A stretch of 5,313 bases of DNA from Nocardioidaceae bacterium. GTDB lineage: Bacteria; Actinomycetota; Actinomycetes; Propionibacteriales; Nocardioidaceae. This document shows, piece by piece, positions 1 to 5,313 of the stretch. The stretch's first letter is position 1; every line of letters starts with the position of its first letter. The stretch is from positions 1-5,313 of the forward strand of contig JACCSH010000106.1 in NCBI GenBank assembly GCA_013813125.1, written 5' to 3'. Both the position numbers and the translations under genes were made by a program. The notes beneath the pieces were generated by a model. The model ran no database searches and was not told the DNA's origin. It saw nothing but the letters and a program-made list of their open reading frames with translations.

Positions 1-1673
1 AACACGACGTTGCGGACGATCCGGAGCTGGTGCACAACGGTGGCGCATCTGGCGCCGTCACCTCGTCGAACGAGTCGGGCTACGACGAGGCCGATGCCGA
101 GTCGTTTCCCGCGAGCGACCCCCCGGCGTACAAGACGGACGACGAGAGCGGCCCCGCCTCCCGGCGGCCCGCTGAGCTTCCGGCGGCATCCAGCGACGCC
201 TCTGCCCGGCTGGAGAAGCGGTTCAGCGTAACCCTCGAAGACGGTGCGAGCTTCGAAGTCGGACACGGCGCCGTCGCCATCGCTGCCATCACTTCGTGCA
301 CCAACACATCGAACCCATCGGTGATGATCGGTGCGGCCCTGCTGGCCAAGAGGGCCGTCGAGAAGGGGTTGACCAGCAAGCCGTGGGTCAAGACGACCTT
401 GGCGCCAGGGTCGAAGGTCGTCATGGACTACTACGAGCGCGCCGGCCTCACGCCGTACCTCGAGAAGCTGGGCTTCAACCTCGTCGGATACGGCTGCACG
501 ACGTGCATCGGCAACTCCGGACCGCTGATTCCCGAGGTCAGTGAGGTGGTCAATGAGCAAGACCTCGCGGTCGTCTCGGTGTTGTCGGGCAACCGGAACT
601 TCGAGGGCCGGATCAACCCCGACATCAAGATGAACTACCTGGCCTCGCCGCCACTGGTGGTGGCTTATGCGCTGGCCGGCTCGATGGACATCGATCTGTT
701 CAACGAGCCCCTTGGACAGGACACCTCGGGCCAGGACGTTTTCCTCAAGGACATCTGGCCGTCACCGGCCGAGGTGGAGGAGGTCGTGGCGGCCTCCATC
801 ACGTCGGAGATGTTCACCAAGGACTACGCCGACGTCTTCACCGGTGACGAGCGTTGGCAGTCGCTGCCGACTCCTGAGGGGGACACGTTCGCTTGGGACC
901 CGGAGTCGACATACGTACGCAAGCCGCCGTACTTCGAGTCCATGTCGCGCGACCCTGAGCCGGTCACCGATATCGTGGACGCTCGTGTCCTGGCCAAGCT
1001 CGGCGACTCGGTCACGACCGACCACATCTCACCGGCAGGAGCCATCAAGAAGGACTCACCGGCGGGCAGGTACCTGGCGGAGCACAAAGTGGAGCCGCGC
1101 GAGTTCAACTCTTACGGCTCTCGGCGTGGCAACCACGAGGTCATGATCCGTGGCACCTTCGCCAACATCCGGCTGCGCAACCAGCTCGCCCCGGGGACTG
1201 AGGGCGGCTTCACCCGCAATTTTGCTGGCGACGGTGAGGTGACGTCGATCTATGAGGCGTCAGAGGTGTATGCCGCCCGGGGTATCCCGCTGGTGATCCT
1301 GGCCGGCAAGGAGTATGGCTCGGGCTCTTCTCGAGACTGGGCCGCGAAGGGCACCGCGTTGCTAGGCGTCAGGGCCGTTCTGGCTGAGTCGTACGAGCGG
1401 ATCCACCGGTCCAACCTGATCGGCATGGGGGTGCTGCCACTGCAGTACCCGGAGGGCCAGTCTGCGGAGTCACTGGGCCTGACCGGAGAGGAAACCTTCG
1501 AGATAACCGGTGTCACCGAACTCAACGAAGGTCGTACACCGGCGACGGTGAAGGTCAAGGCCGCAGATGTGGAGTTCGACGCTGTGCTGAGGATCGACAC
1601 GCCGGGGGAAGCGAACTACTACCGCCACGGCGGCATCATGCAGTACGTGCTGCGAAACCTGCTCAGCCGGTAA
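1..1673 (+). CDS. acn: Aconitate hydratase (aconitase A family), C-terminal part, 5' end outside window
   Basis: Aconitase interconverts citrate and isocitrate via cis-aconitate in the cytoplasmic TCA cycle. The frame is open from the first complete codon (3-5) to TAA at 1671-1673, giving 556 residues. The actinobacterial family is usually about 890-950 residues, so the start and N-terminal third are missing. The GTG at 30 is internal and is not the real start. All three [4Fe-4S] ligand cysteines are visible: SCTNTSNP (Cys codon 297-299) and [13 protein letters not shown] (Cys codons 495-497 and 504-506). The active-site segment SGNRNFEGR follows. The swivel domain begins around [13 protein letters not shown] (from 1002) and includes [19 protein letters not shown] and the substrate-binding loop [13 protein letters not shown] (Ser and Arg codons at 1326-1328 and 1332-1334). 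Codons 3 to about 220 encode an acidic Ala/Ser/Pro/Asp-rich linker before the cysteine region, an insert typical of actinobacterial enzymes. No frameshift or missing catalytic residue is seen. Identity is near certain. acn and acnA are both used as symbols. Confidence 0.97.
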   Translation, partial: HDVADDPELVHNGGASGAVTSSNESGYDEADAESFPASDPPAYKTDDESGPASRRPAELPAASSDASARLEKRFSVTLEDGASFEVGHGAVAIAAITSCTNTSNPSVMIGAALLAKRAVEKGLTSKPWVKTTLAPGSKVVMDYYERAGLTPYLEKLGFNLVGYGCTTCIGNSGPLIPEVSEVVNEQDLAVVSVLSGNRNFEGRINPDIKMNYLASPPLVVAYALAGSMDIDLFNEPLGQDTSGQDVFLKDIWPSPAEVEEVVAASITSEMFTKDYADVFTGDERWQSLPTPEGDTFAWDPESTYVRKPPYFESMSRDPEPVTDIVDARVLAKLGDSVTTDHISPAGAIKKDSPAGRYLAEHKVEPREFNSYGSRRGNHEVMIRGTFANIRLRNQLAPGTEGGFTRNFAGDGEVTSIYEASEVYAARGIPLVILAGKEYGSGSSRDWAAKGTALLGVRAVLAESYERIHRSNLIGMGVLPLQYPEGQSAESLGLTGEETFEITGVTELNEGRTPATVKVKAADVEFDAVLRIDTPGEANYYRHGGIMQYVLRNLLSR

Positions 1674-1677
1674 AGCC

Positions 1678-1706
1678 GAGCTTGCGAGGCCGTGCGACGG
1701 CCGCTC
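1678..1706. terminator. Hairpin between convergent acn and HIT genes, possible bidirectional terminator
   Basis: A perfect 6-bp stem GGCCGT (1688-1693) / ACGGCC (1697-1702) closes a GCG loop. An outer GAGC (1678-1681) / GCTC (1703-1706) pair can add four base pairs across a 6-nt bulge on the 5' side. It starts 4 bp after the aconitase stop and touches the stop codon of the opposite-strand HIT gene, as expected for a shared terminator. There is no U-tract on either side. Termination is therefore inferred from position and structure only. Confidence 0.45.
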
Positions 1707-2124
1707 AGCTACCCGCGCCCAGAGCACGTTTGATCTCGAGCGCGACGGCGGCGGCCTCGGCGTCGTCGTCGTATCGAGTGCGGGGCCAGAAGAAACCCCG
1801 GAGCCCGTCCTTGCGGCGGCGGGGGACGACGTGCACGTGGAGATGTGGCACCGACTGCGAGACCACATTGTTCATCGCAACAAACGTCCCTTCCGCGCCG
1901 ACAGCGGCCGCTAGGGCGGCGGCCACTTTCTGTACTGTTGCCATCAGCGGGACCATCAGGTCGGTGGGCAGCTCGAGCAACGTCTGAACGTGGACGCGGG
2001 GAACCACGAGTACATGACCCTTGAACACCGGCCGCGAGTCGAGGAACGCCACCGTTTGGGACGAGTCCCAGACTCGATGAGCCGGTTGGCGCCCCGCCGC
2101 TAGGTCGCAAAACAAACAGGTCAC
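1705..2124 (-). CDS. HIT (histidine triad) family protein
   Basis: This 139-residue protein belongs to the histidine-triad superfamily of nucleotide hydrolases and transferases, soluble enzymes that cleave nucleoside phosphoramidates or dinucleoside polyphosphates at an alpha phosphate. The diagnostic HLHVHVVPR motif is at residues 94-102, with the triad histidines at 94, 96 and 98. Upstream lie the family's N-terminal block (CLFCDLAAG, residues 3-11), AFLDSRPVFKGHVLVVPR (26-43) and the FVAMNN segment (81-86). The CxxC at residues 3-6 could be half of a zinc site as in some bacterial HIT proteins. The C-terminal DGLRGFFWPRTRY (106-118) resembles a tail I recall from actinobacterial HIT proteins. 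The start is GTG (plus-strand 2122-2124); an in-frame stop at 2158-2160 with no alternative start between fixes it. It converges on aconitase and diverges from the gene at 2210. Its physiological substrate cannot be read from the sequence, so no symbol is given. Confidence 0.93.
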   Translation of the reverse strand: MTCLFCDLAAGRQPAHRVWDSSQTVAFLDSRPVFKGHVLVVPRVHVQTLLELPTDLMVPLMATVQKVAAALAAAVGAEGTFVAMNNVVSQSVPHLHVHVVPRRRKDGLRGFFWPRTRYDDDAEAAAVALEIKRALGAGS

Positions 2125-2132
2125 GAGAGGTG

Positions 2133-2138
2133 AACCTA
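2133..2138 (-). promoter_or_regulatory. Candidate -10 element for the HIT gene (leaderless or near-leaderless)
   Basis: On the minus strand TAGGTT fits the actinobacterial TANNNT -10 pattern and ends 8 nt before the GTG start. No good Shine-Dalgarno sequence precedes the GTG, which suits a leaderless or nearly leaderless message. No clear -35 is seen. A second minus-strand TANNNT hexamer, TACCCT at 2167-2172, directly abuts the SOS palindrome and would give a leader of about 35 nt. Which of the two is used cannot be decided from sequence. Confidence 0.35.
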
Positions 2139-2172
2139 GTCCTCGGCTCGGGGTGGTCTAGCCGACAGGGTA

Positions 2173-2188
2173 TCGAACAGATGTTCGA
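2173..2188. promoter_or_regulatory. SOS box: perfect LexA-type palindrome
   Basis: TCGAACagatGTTCGA is a perfect 6-4-6 inverted repeat. It matches the mycobacterial/actinobacterial SOS box TCGAAC-N4-GTTCGA and the Bacillus-type CGAAC-N4-GTTCG core with no mismatch. If transcription of the downstream gene starts at its GTG (2210), the box covers about -37 to -22. That overlaps the -35 region and part of the spacer, the standard position for LexA repression. The right arm continues into GTTCGAAC (2183-2190), so TCGAAC also recurs at 2185-2190. LexA binding is inferred from the match; the match itself is seen directly. Confidence 0.85.
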
Positions 2189-2197
2189 ACACTGAGG

Positions 2198-2212
2198 TAG
2201 AGTGATCGGGTG
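2198..2212 (+). promoter_or_regulatory. Candidate leaderless promoter of the SOS-box gene
   Basis: TAGAGT at 2198-2203 fits TANNNT and ends exactly 6 nt before GTG at 2210. Start of transcription at the G of GTG would place the hexamer at -12 to -7. There is no purine-rich Shine-Dalgarno sequence at normal spacing, consistent with leaderless translation, which is common in actinomycetes. The -35 region falls inside the LexA palindrome. Confidence 0.6.
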
Positions 2213-2581
2213 ACGCTCGCCTATGCTCCTCCTGGTTGGCCCGAGCAAGTACGGCCTCCCGGAGCCCCGCGCTGGGAGGACACCGCGATCGGATGGCTGT
2301 TCGACCAGTGCCCGCCCGACTACCGCGTCTACGCCGGCTTGCGGCGCCACCCCGTTGTGCTCGCCCGCTTTGCGGCTCTCCATACCGAGGCCAGTATCCA
2401 GGCGGCACAGCGTGGCATCTCCGAGGCCAGGACCAGTCTTCGCGACGTGCTGCCCACCGAGTCGGTCGAGGGTGCCATCTCGATGTGGGAACGGGAGGGC
2501 GCCCGGCTGCTGGCCGTTCGACGAGGCGTCGGTCTCATCGAAGATGCGTTTCGCGGCCGTCAGTTCCGGGCCCGCCTCTAG
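2210..2581 (+). CDS. Conserved-looking actinobacterial protein of unknown function, probably LexA-regulated
   Basis: This 123-residue protein (Mr roughly 14 kDa) starts with GTG at 2210 and stops with TAG at 2579-2581. I do not know its function. It resembles short hypothetical proteins I recall from other high-GC actinomycetes, with an N-terminal APPGWPEQVRPPGAP-type segment (residues 6-20), WEDTAIGWLFDQCPPDYR (22-39), LRRHPVVLARFAALH (44-58) and a C-terminal helix with RRGVGLIEDAFRGR (104-117). There is no signal peptide, transmembrane segment, helix-turn-helix or recognisable catalytic motif. After the Pro-rich start it looks mainly alpha-helical, with one Cys (residue 34). The frame is supported by a fitting promoter directly at the GTG and by protein-like composition; overlapping frames give Arg/Pro-rich shadows. 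The SOS box upstream suggests DNA-damage induction. A DNA-repair or checkpoint accessory role is only a guess. Confidence 0.82.
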   Translation: MTLAYAPPGWPEQVRPPGAPRWEDTAIGWLFDQCPPDYRVYAGLRRHPVVLARFAALHTEASIQAAQRGISEARTSLRDVLPTESVEGAISMWEREGARLLAVRRGVGLIEDAFRGRQFRARL

Positions 2582-2612
2582 AGCGGTTGCCTCCACGAGA
2601 CCGAGTTCGTCA

Positions 2613-2618
2613 TAGACT
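2613..2618 (+). promoter_or_regulatory. Weak candidate -10 element for dxs
   Basis: TAGACT fits TANNNT and lies 80 bp before the dxs ATG, predicting a leader of roughly 75 nt. The only -35-like hexamer nearby, TTGCCT at 2587-2592, is 20 bp away, which is longer than usual. TANNNT hexamers occur by chance, so support is weak. dxs could instead be transcribed partly from the promoter at 2198. Confidence 0.25.
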
Positions 2619-2681
2619 GCAGGCTCATTCACGACCGTGACGCTCCCATCTGGCAGCGGTGCGCCTGCGACATTGCCTGCG
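2619..2681 (+). repeat. Short repeated and complementary hexamers in the dxs leader
   Basis: GCCTGCG occurs at 2663-2669 and again at 2675-2681 (12-bp period). Its complement GCAGGC lies at 2619-2624. A 12-bp inverted repeat TCACG-AC-CGTGA sits at 2629-2640. The GCAGGC copy could pair with either GCCTGC copy, the second of which ends 3 nt before the ribosome-binding region. The pairings are short and may be chance in GC-rich DNA, so no regulatory role is claimed. Confidence 0.25.
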
Positions 2682-2683
2682 GC

Positions 2684-2694
2684 GAGGGAAGGGA
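2684..2694 (+). promoter_or_regulatory. Ribosome binding site of dxs
   Basis: The purine run GAGGGAAGGGA precedes ATG at 2699, with the GAAGG-like core about 6 nt from the start. This fixes the DXS start and contrasts with the other starts in the window, which lack a Shine-Dalgarno sequence. Confidence 0.7.
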
Positions 2695-2698
2695 CTCG

Positions 2699-4615
2699 AT
2701 GGGTCTGCTGGACAACCTCACCTCACCGCGTGACCTGCGCGCTCTCGACGAGCAACAGCTCCGGGAGCTCGCTGCGGAGATTCGAGCGTTCCTGGTTGCC
2801 AAGGTGTCTCGTACAGGTGGCCACCTCGGCTCCAACCTTGGTGTCGTCGAGCTGACCTTGGCCATTCATCGCGTCTTCGATTCACCCACTGACAAGGTGA
2901 TCTTCGACACCGGCCACCAGGCCTACGTGCACAAGATCCTCACCGGACGCGCCGGCGGTTTCGACGGGCTCAAGCAGTCAGGCGGAATTTCCGGCTACCC
3001 CAGTCGAGCGGAGTCCGAGCACGACCTGGTCGAGAACTCTCATGCATCGACCGCGCTTTCGTACGCCGACGGCCTGGCCAAGGCGTTTGCGCTGCGCGGC
3101 GAGCAGCGGTCGGTGGTGGCGGTAGTGGGAGACGGGGCGCTCACCGGTGGCATGACCTGGGAGGCGCTCAACAACATCGCCTCGGACCGGCACAGCAATC
3201 TCGTGATCGTCGTCAACGACAATGGCAGGTCGTACTCGCCGACCGTCGGGGCCTTCGCCGAGCATCTGGCGTCGCTGCGCACCAACCCGCACTACGAACA
3301 GGCTCTCGACCAGGTTCGACGCAAGCTGACCCGCACCAAGTTCGTCGGCCCACCGATGTACGACGCTCTGCACGCGATCAAGAAGGGGCTCAAGGACGCC
3401 ATTGCCCCCCAGGGCATGTTCGAAGACCTCGGTCTGAAGTATCTGGGGCCGGTCGACGGACACGACTTGGATGCCGTCGAGCAGGCGTTGACTCTGGCCA
3501 AGAACTTCCATGGCCCCGTGATCGTGCATGCCCTCACACGCAAGGGGATGGGATATCCACCGGCCGAGCGGCACATGGCGGACAACTTCCACGGCGTCGG
3601 CACGTTCGACCCGGAGACTGGCGAGCCACTTGCTGCGGTGGCCACGATCTGGACCGACGTGTTCCGCGACGAACTCGTGCAGCTTGGTGCCGAGCGCCCG
3701 GATCTGGTAGCCGTCACTGCCGCAATGCTGCACCCCACCGGACTCGACGGCTTCTCGACCGCGTACCCAGAACGAACATTCGACGTCGGCATCGCCGAGC
3801 AGCACGCCATCACGGCGGCTGCCGGAATGGCGATGGGTGGTCTGCATCCCGTGGTCGCGATCTACGCCACGTTCCTCAACCGAGCGTTCGACCAGGTCCT
3901 CATGGATGCGGCGTTGCACAAGTGCGGTGTCACGATCGTGCTCGACCGAGCGGGGGTGACGGGCGACGACGGGGCCTCCCACAACGGCATGTGGGACATG
4001 TCGATCTTGCAGGTCGTACCCGGTCTGCGCCTGGCCGCCCCCCGCGACGGGACGCGGCTGCGAGAGCTGCTGCGTGAAGCCGTCGAGGTAGCGGATGCAC
4101 CGACCGTCGTACGGTTTCCGAAGGGGGCAGTGCAAGTGGACCTCGATGCCGTGGAGAAAGTCGGAACGGTCGACGTGATGGCGCGAGTGGGAGCACCTGA
4201 CGTGCTGATCGTGGCGGTGGGATCGATGGTGGCGACCTGTCTCGACGTGGCGCAAAGGCTCGCTGCGCAAGGTATCGGGGTGACGGTTGTCGATCCCCGC
4301 TGGGTCAAGCCGGTCACCCCTGAGCTCGTCGAGCTGGCGCGCCAGCACCGGCTCATCGTCAGCGTCGAGGACAACGGTCGGGTGGGCGGATGTGGCAGTG
4401 TCCTGACCCAGGCGCTTCTCGATGCCTGCGTGGATCGGCCGGTTCAGGTGTTCGGCATACCGCAGCAGTTCCTCGACCATGGCAAGCGCGCGGCGATCCT
4501 CGACGCAGTCGGTTTGACGGCACAAGGGCTGGCTCGCGACATCACCGCGCGCATGTCTGCGCTTGCCGAGGTCGGTAGCGACTCGCCGGCCAGCGCACCA
4601 ACAGAGTCCGCCTAG
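2699..4615 (+). CDS. dxs: 1-deoxy-D-xylulose-5-phosphate synthase (DXS)
   Basis: DXS condenses pyruvate and glyceraldehyde 3-phosphate with loss of CO2 to form DXP. This is the first and often flux-setting step of the MEP isoprenoid pathway, and it also feeds thiamine and pyridoxal synthesis. The protein is cytoplasmic and needs thiamine diphosphate and Mg2+. It is full length at 638 residues. Domain I (about 1-310) shows GGHLGSNLG (His42), [10 protein letters not shown] (His73), NSHAST (His115) and the cofactor motif GDGALTGG (144-151) with NDN at 173-175. The transketolase pyrimidine domain (about 311-480) shows GIAEQHA with catalytic Glu367, [12 protein letters not shown] (Arg395, Asp398) and [15 protein letters not shown] with His428. 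The C-terminal domain runs from about 490 to 620 and ends in a Ser/Ala/Pro-rich tail. ATG at 2699 is chosen for its Shine-Dalgarno sequence and the family-typical N-terminus. The gene lies 117 bp after the SOS-box gene and 64 bp before tesB. Confidence 0.98.
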   Translation: MGLLDNLTSPRDLRALDEQQLRELAAEIRAFLVAKVSRTGGHLGSNLGVVELTLAIHRVFDSPTDKVIFDTGHQAYVHKILTGRAGGFDGLKQSGGISGYPSRAESEHDLVENSHASTALSYADGLAKAFALRGEQRSVVAVVGDGALTGGMTWEALNNIASDRHSNLVIVVNDNGRSYSPTVGAFAEHLASLRTNPHYEQALDQVRRKLTRTKFVGPPMYDALHAIKKGLKDAIAPQGMFEDLGLKYLGPVDGHDLDAVEQALTLAKNFHGPVIVHALTRKGMGYPPAERHMADNFHGVGTFDPETGEPLAAVATIWTDVFRDELVQLGAERPDLVAVTAAMLHPTGLDGFSTAYPERTFDVGIAEQHAITAAAGMAMGGLHPVVAIYATFLNRAFDQVLMDAALHKCGVTIVLDRAGVTGDDGASHNGMWDMSILQVVPGLRLAAPRDGTRLRELLREAVEVADAPTVVRFPKGAVQVDLDAVEKVGTVDVMARVGAPDVLIVAVGSMVATCLDVAQRLAAQGIGVTVVDPRWVKPVTPELVELARQHRLIVSVEDNGRVGGCGSVLTQALLDACVDRPVQVFGIPQQFLDHGKRAAILDAVGLTAQGLARDITARMSALAEVGSDSPASAPTESA

Positions 4616-4628
4616 CGGGCCGGTCCTC

Positions 4629-4648
4629 GCTCCTCGCGTCCGGGGAGC
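4629..4648 (+). terminator. Strong hairpin after dxs, probable terminator
   Basis: GCTCCTCG (4629-4636) pairs with CGGGGAGC (4641-4648) around a CGTC loop, giving an 8-bp stem with a single T:G wobble. It begins 13 bp after the dxs stop and ends about 20 bp before the proposed tesB -10 element. No U-tract follows; GC-rich actinomycete terminators often lack one. It suggests that dxs and tesB are separate transcription units. Confidence 0.5.
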
Positions 4649-4667
4649 CCTGATGGAGAAGCCCTGA

Positions 4668-4673
4668 CAGAAT
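4668..4673 (+). promoter_or_regulatory. Candidate -10 element of tesB (leaderless)
   Basis: CAGAAT has A and T at the two most conserved -10 positions and ends 6 nt before ATG at 4680, the same spacing as TAGAGT-GTG at 2198-2212. The only Shine-Dalgarno-like run, GGAG at 4655-4658, is 21 nt from the ATG and too far to work normally. The first base deviates from TANNNT and no -35 is evident. Confidence 0.35.
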
Positions 4674-4679
4674 CTGCAG

Positions 4680-5313
4680 ATGCCACACACGGTGACAGAG
4701 CTGCTGGCTCTGCTGGAGCTGGAACGTCTGGACGTCGACCTGTACCGGGGCCAGCAGCCCGACACCTCGTTCCAGCGCGTCTTCGGTGGCCAGGTGGCTG
4801 CACAGGCGCTCCGAGCCACCTGGCACAGCGTGGACGCTGAACTGGCGGTGCACTCGCTGCACTCCTATTTCCTGCGACCAGGCGACACCGCTGTGCCGAT
4901 CTTGTATGACGTGGAACGGATTCGAGACGGTCACTCGTTCGCCACCAGACGCGTCGTGGCTCGCCAGCACGGCAAGCCAATCTTCTATCTGACCGCCTCC
5001 TTTCAGGTCGGTGAAATCGGGTTCGACCACCAAGACGCGATGCCCGACGTTGCTGGGCCGGAAGAGTGTCCGCTTGTCGGTGATCTGCTTCGGAGCCTCC
5101 CCGGAGGCGGCGCGGAAGCGGTCGACACCTGGGACCGCGAGTGGGCCGCGTTGGACGTGCGCTATGCGGGGGATTCTCGGGCCGGGAGCGCCCTCGCCGG
5201 CCCCGACCAGCCAGCTCGGGCCCAGATCTGGCTCAAGGCCGCGGGTCCGGTGCCAGACGATCCGCCCACGAACACCGGCGTGCTGGCCTATGCGAGCGAC
5301 CTGACGCTTCTTG
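4680..5313 (+). CDS. tesB: Acyl-CoA thioesterase II (TesB), N-terminal part, 3' end outside window
   Basis: TesB-type thioesterases hydrolyse acyl-CoA to free fatty acid and CoA in the cytoplasm, probably trimming CoA-thioester pools linked to fatty-acid metabolism. The frame runs from ATG at 4680 to the right edge without a stop: 211 residues of a family of about 280-300. The first hotdog domain (about 5-112) shows FQRVFGGQVAAQAL (31-44), the HSLHSYFLRPGDT segment (58-70) and VVARQHGKPIFYLTASFQ (92-109). After a variable Pro/Gly/Asp-rich linker the second hotdog begins, and the window ends just after LAYASDLTLL. Asp207 in that segment aligns with the catalytic Asp204 of E. coli TesB. The partner Thr and Gln residues lie beyond the edge. 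The start rests on the family-typical N-terminus and the leaderless -10; GTG at 4692 is a possible alternative. A 20-bp-stem-region hairpin separates it from dxs. Confidence 0.93.
   Translation, partial: MPHTVTELLALLELERLDVDLYRGQQPDTSFQRVFGGQVAAQALRATWHSVDAELAVHSLHSYFLRPGDTAVPILYDVERIRDGHSFATRRVVARQHGKPIFYLTASFQVGEIGFDHQDAMPDVAGPEECPLVGDLLRSLPGGGAEAVDTWDREWAALDVRYAGDSRAGSALAGPDQPARAQIWLKAAGPVPDDPPTNTGVLAYASDLTLL

Noticed and set aside
30..1673. Aconitase starting at the GTG at 30 as a short complete protein
   Set aside because: The frame is open to the window edge, and the missing N-terminal aconitase domains must lie upstream. The GTG is inside the linker.
2566..2590. Near-palindrome around TCTAGA at the stop of the 123-aa gene as a terminator
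   Set aside because: CCGC-c-TCTAGAGCGG cannot form a stable stem with a workable loop, and no U-tract follows.
1709..2632. 307-codon minus-strand frame covering the HIT gene, promoter region and 123-aa gene
   Set aside because: It would overlap the HIT gene in another frame and the SOS promoter region. Its C-terminal part is a frame-shadow of HIT, and it has no recognisable motifs.
4653..4667. Four-codon upstream ORF (ATG GAG AAG CCC TGA) before tesB
   Set aside because: GGAG belongs to the mini-ORF itself and has no ribosome site of its own; it lies upstream of the proposed transcription start, so it is probably not transcribed with tesB.
2978..4819. 613-codon open frame antisense to dxs and the start of tesB
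   Set aside because: It lies opposite a full-length DXS with all catalytic motifs. The translation is Arg/His/Val-rich with no family resemblance, a usual artefact of third-position GC bias.
1..5313. Defence system, mobile element, CRISPR array, tRNA or rRNA
   Set aside because: No transposase, integrase, nuclease or helicase motifs, no spaced repeat array, no flanking inverted repeats and no tRNA-like cloverleaf were seen. The genes are housekeeping plus one unknown.

Overview
The window looks like ordinary chromosomal DNA from a high-GC actinomycete (Actinomycetota). The base composition, the GTG starts, the actinobacterial type of aconitase and DXS, a Gram-positive-type LexA box and several apparently leaderless promoters all fit. 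The genus cannot be fixed from sequence alone; recalled similarities fit Nocardioides-, Streptomyces- or Mycobacterium-like lineages about equally.

Layout, left to right. (1) The C-terminal ~60% of aconitase (plus strand, running in from the left edge), ending at 1673. (2) A 31-bp convergent gap with a GC hairpin. (3) A HIT-family nucleotide-binding protein on the minus strand (1705-2124). (4) An 85-bp divergent promoter region holding a perfect 16-bp SOS/LexA-type palindrome (2173-2188), placed over the -35 region of an apparently leaderless promoter. (5) A 123-residue conserved-looking actinobacterial protein of unknown function (2210-2581, plus). (6) A 117-bp leader with a weak promoter candidate and short repeats. 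(7) dxs, 1-deoxy-D-xylulose-5-phosphate synthase (2699-4615, plus), complete. (8) A 64-bp gap with a strong hairpin. (9) The N-terminal part of an acyl-CoA thioesterase II (TesB, 4680 to beyond the right edge).

The metabolic genes are housekeeping: TCA cycle (aconitase), the first step of MEP isoprenoid synthesis (DXS) and acyl-CoA turnover (TesB). They do not form one pathway. The most notable signal is regulatory: the unknown 123-aa gene appears to be under LexA control. It lies directly upstream of dxs on the same strand with no convincing terminator between them, so DNA damage might also affect dxs by read-through. No mobile element, CRISPR array, RNA gene or foreign-looking segment was seen. 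No stretch over 300 bases lacks a gene.
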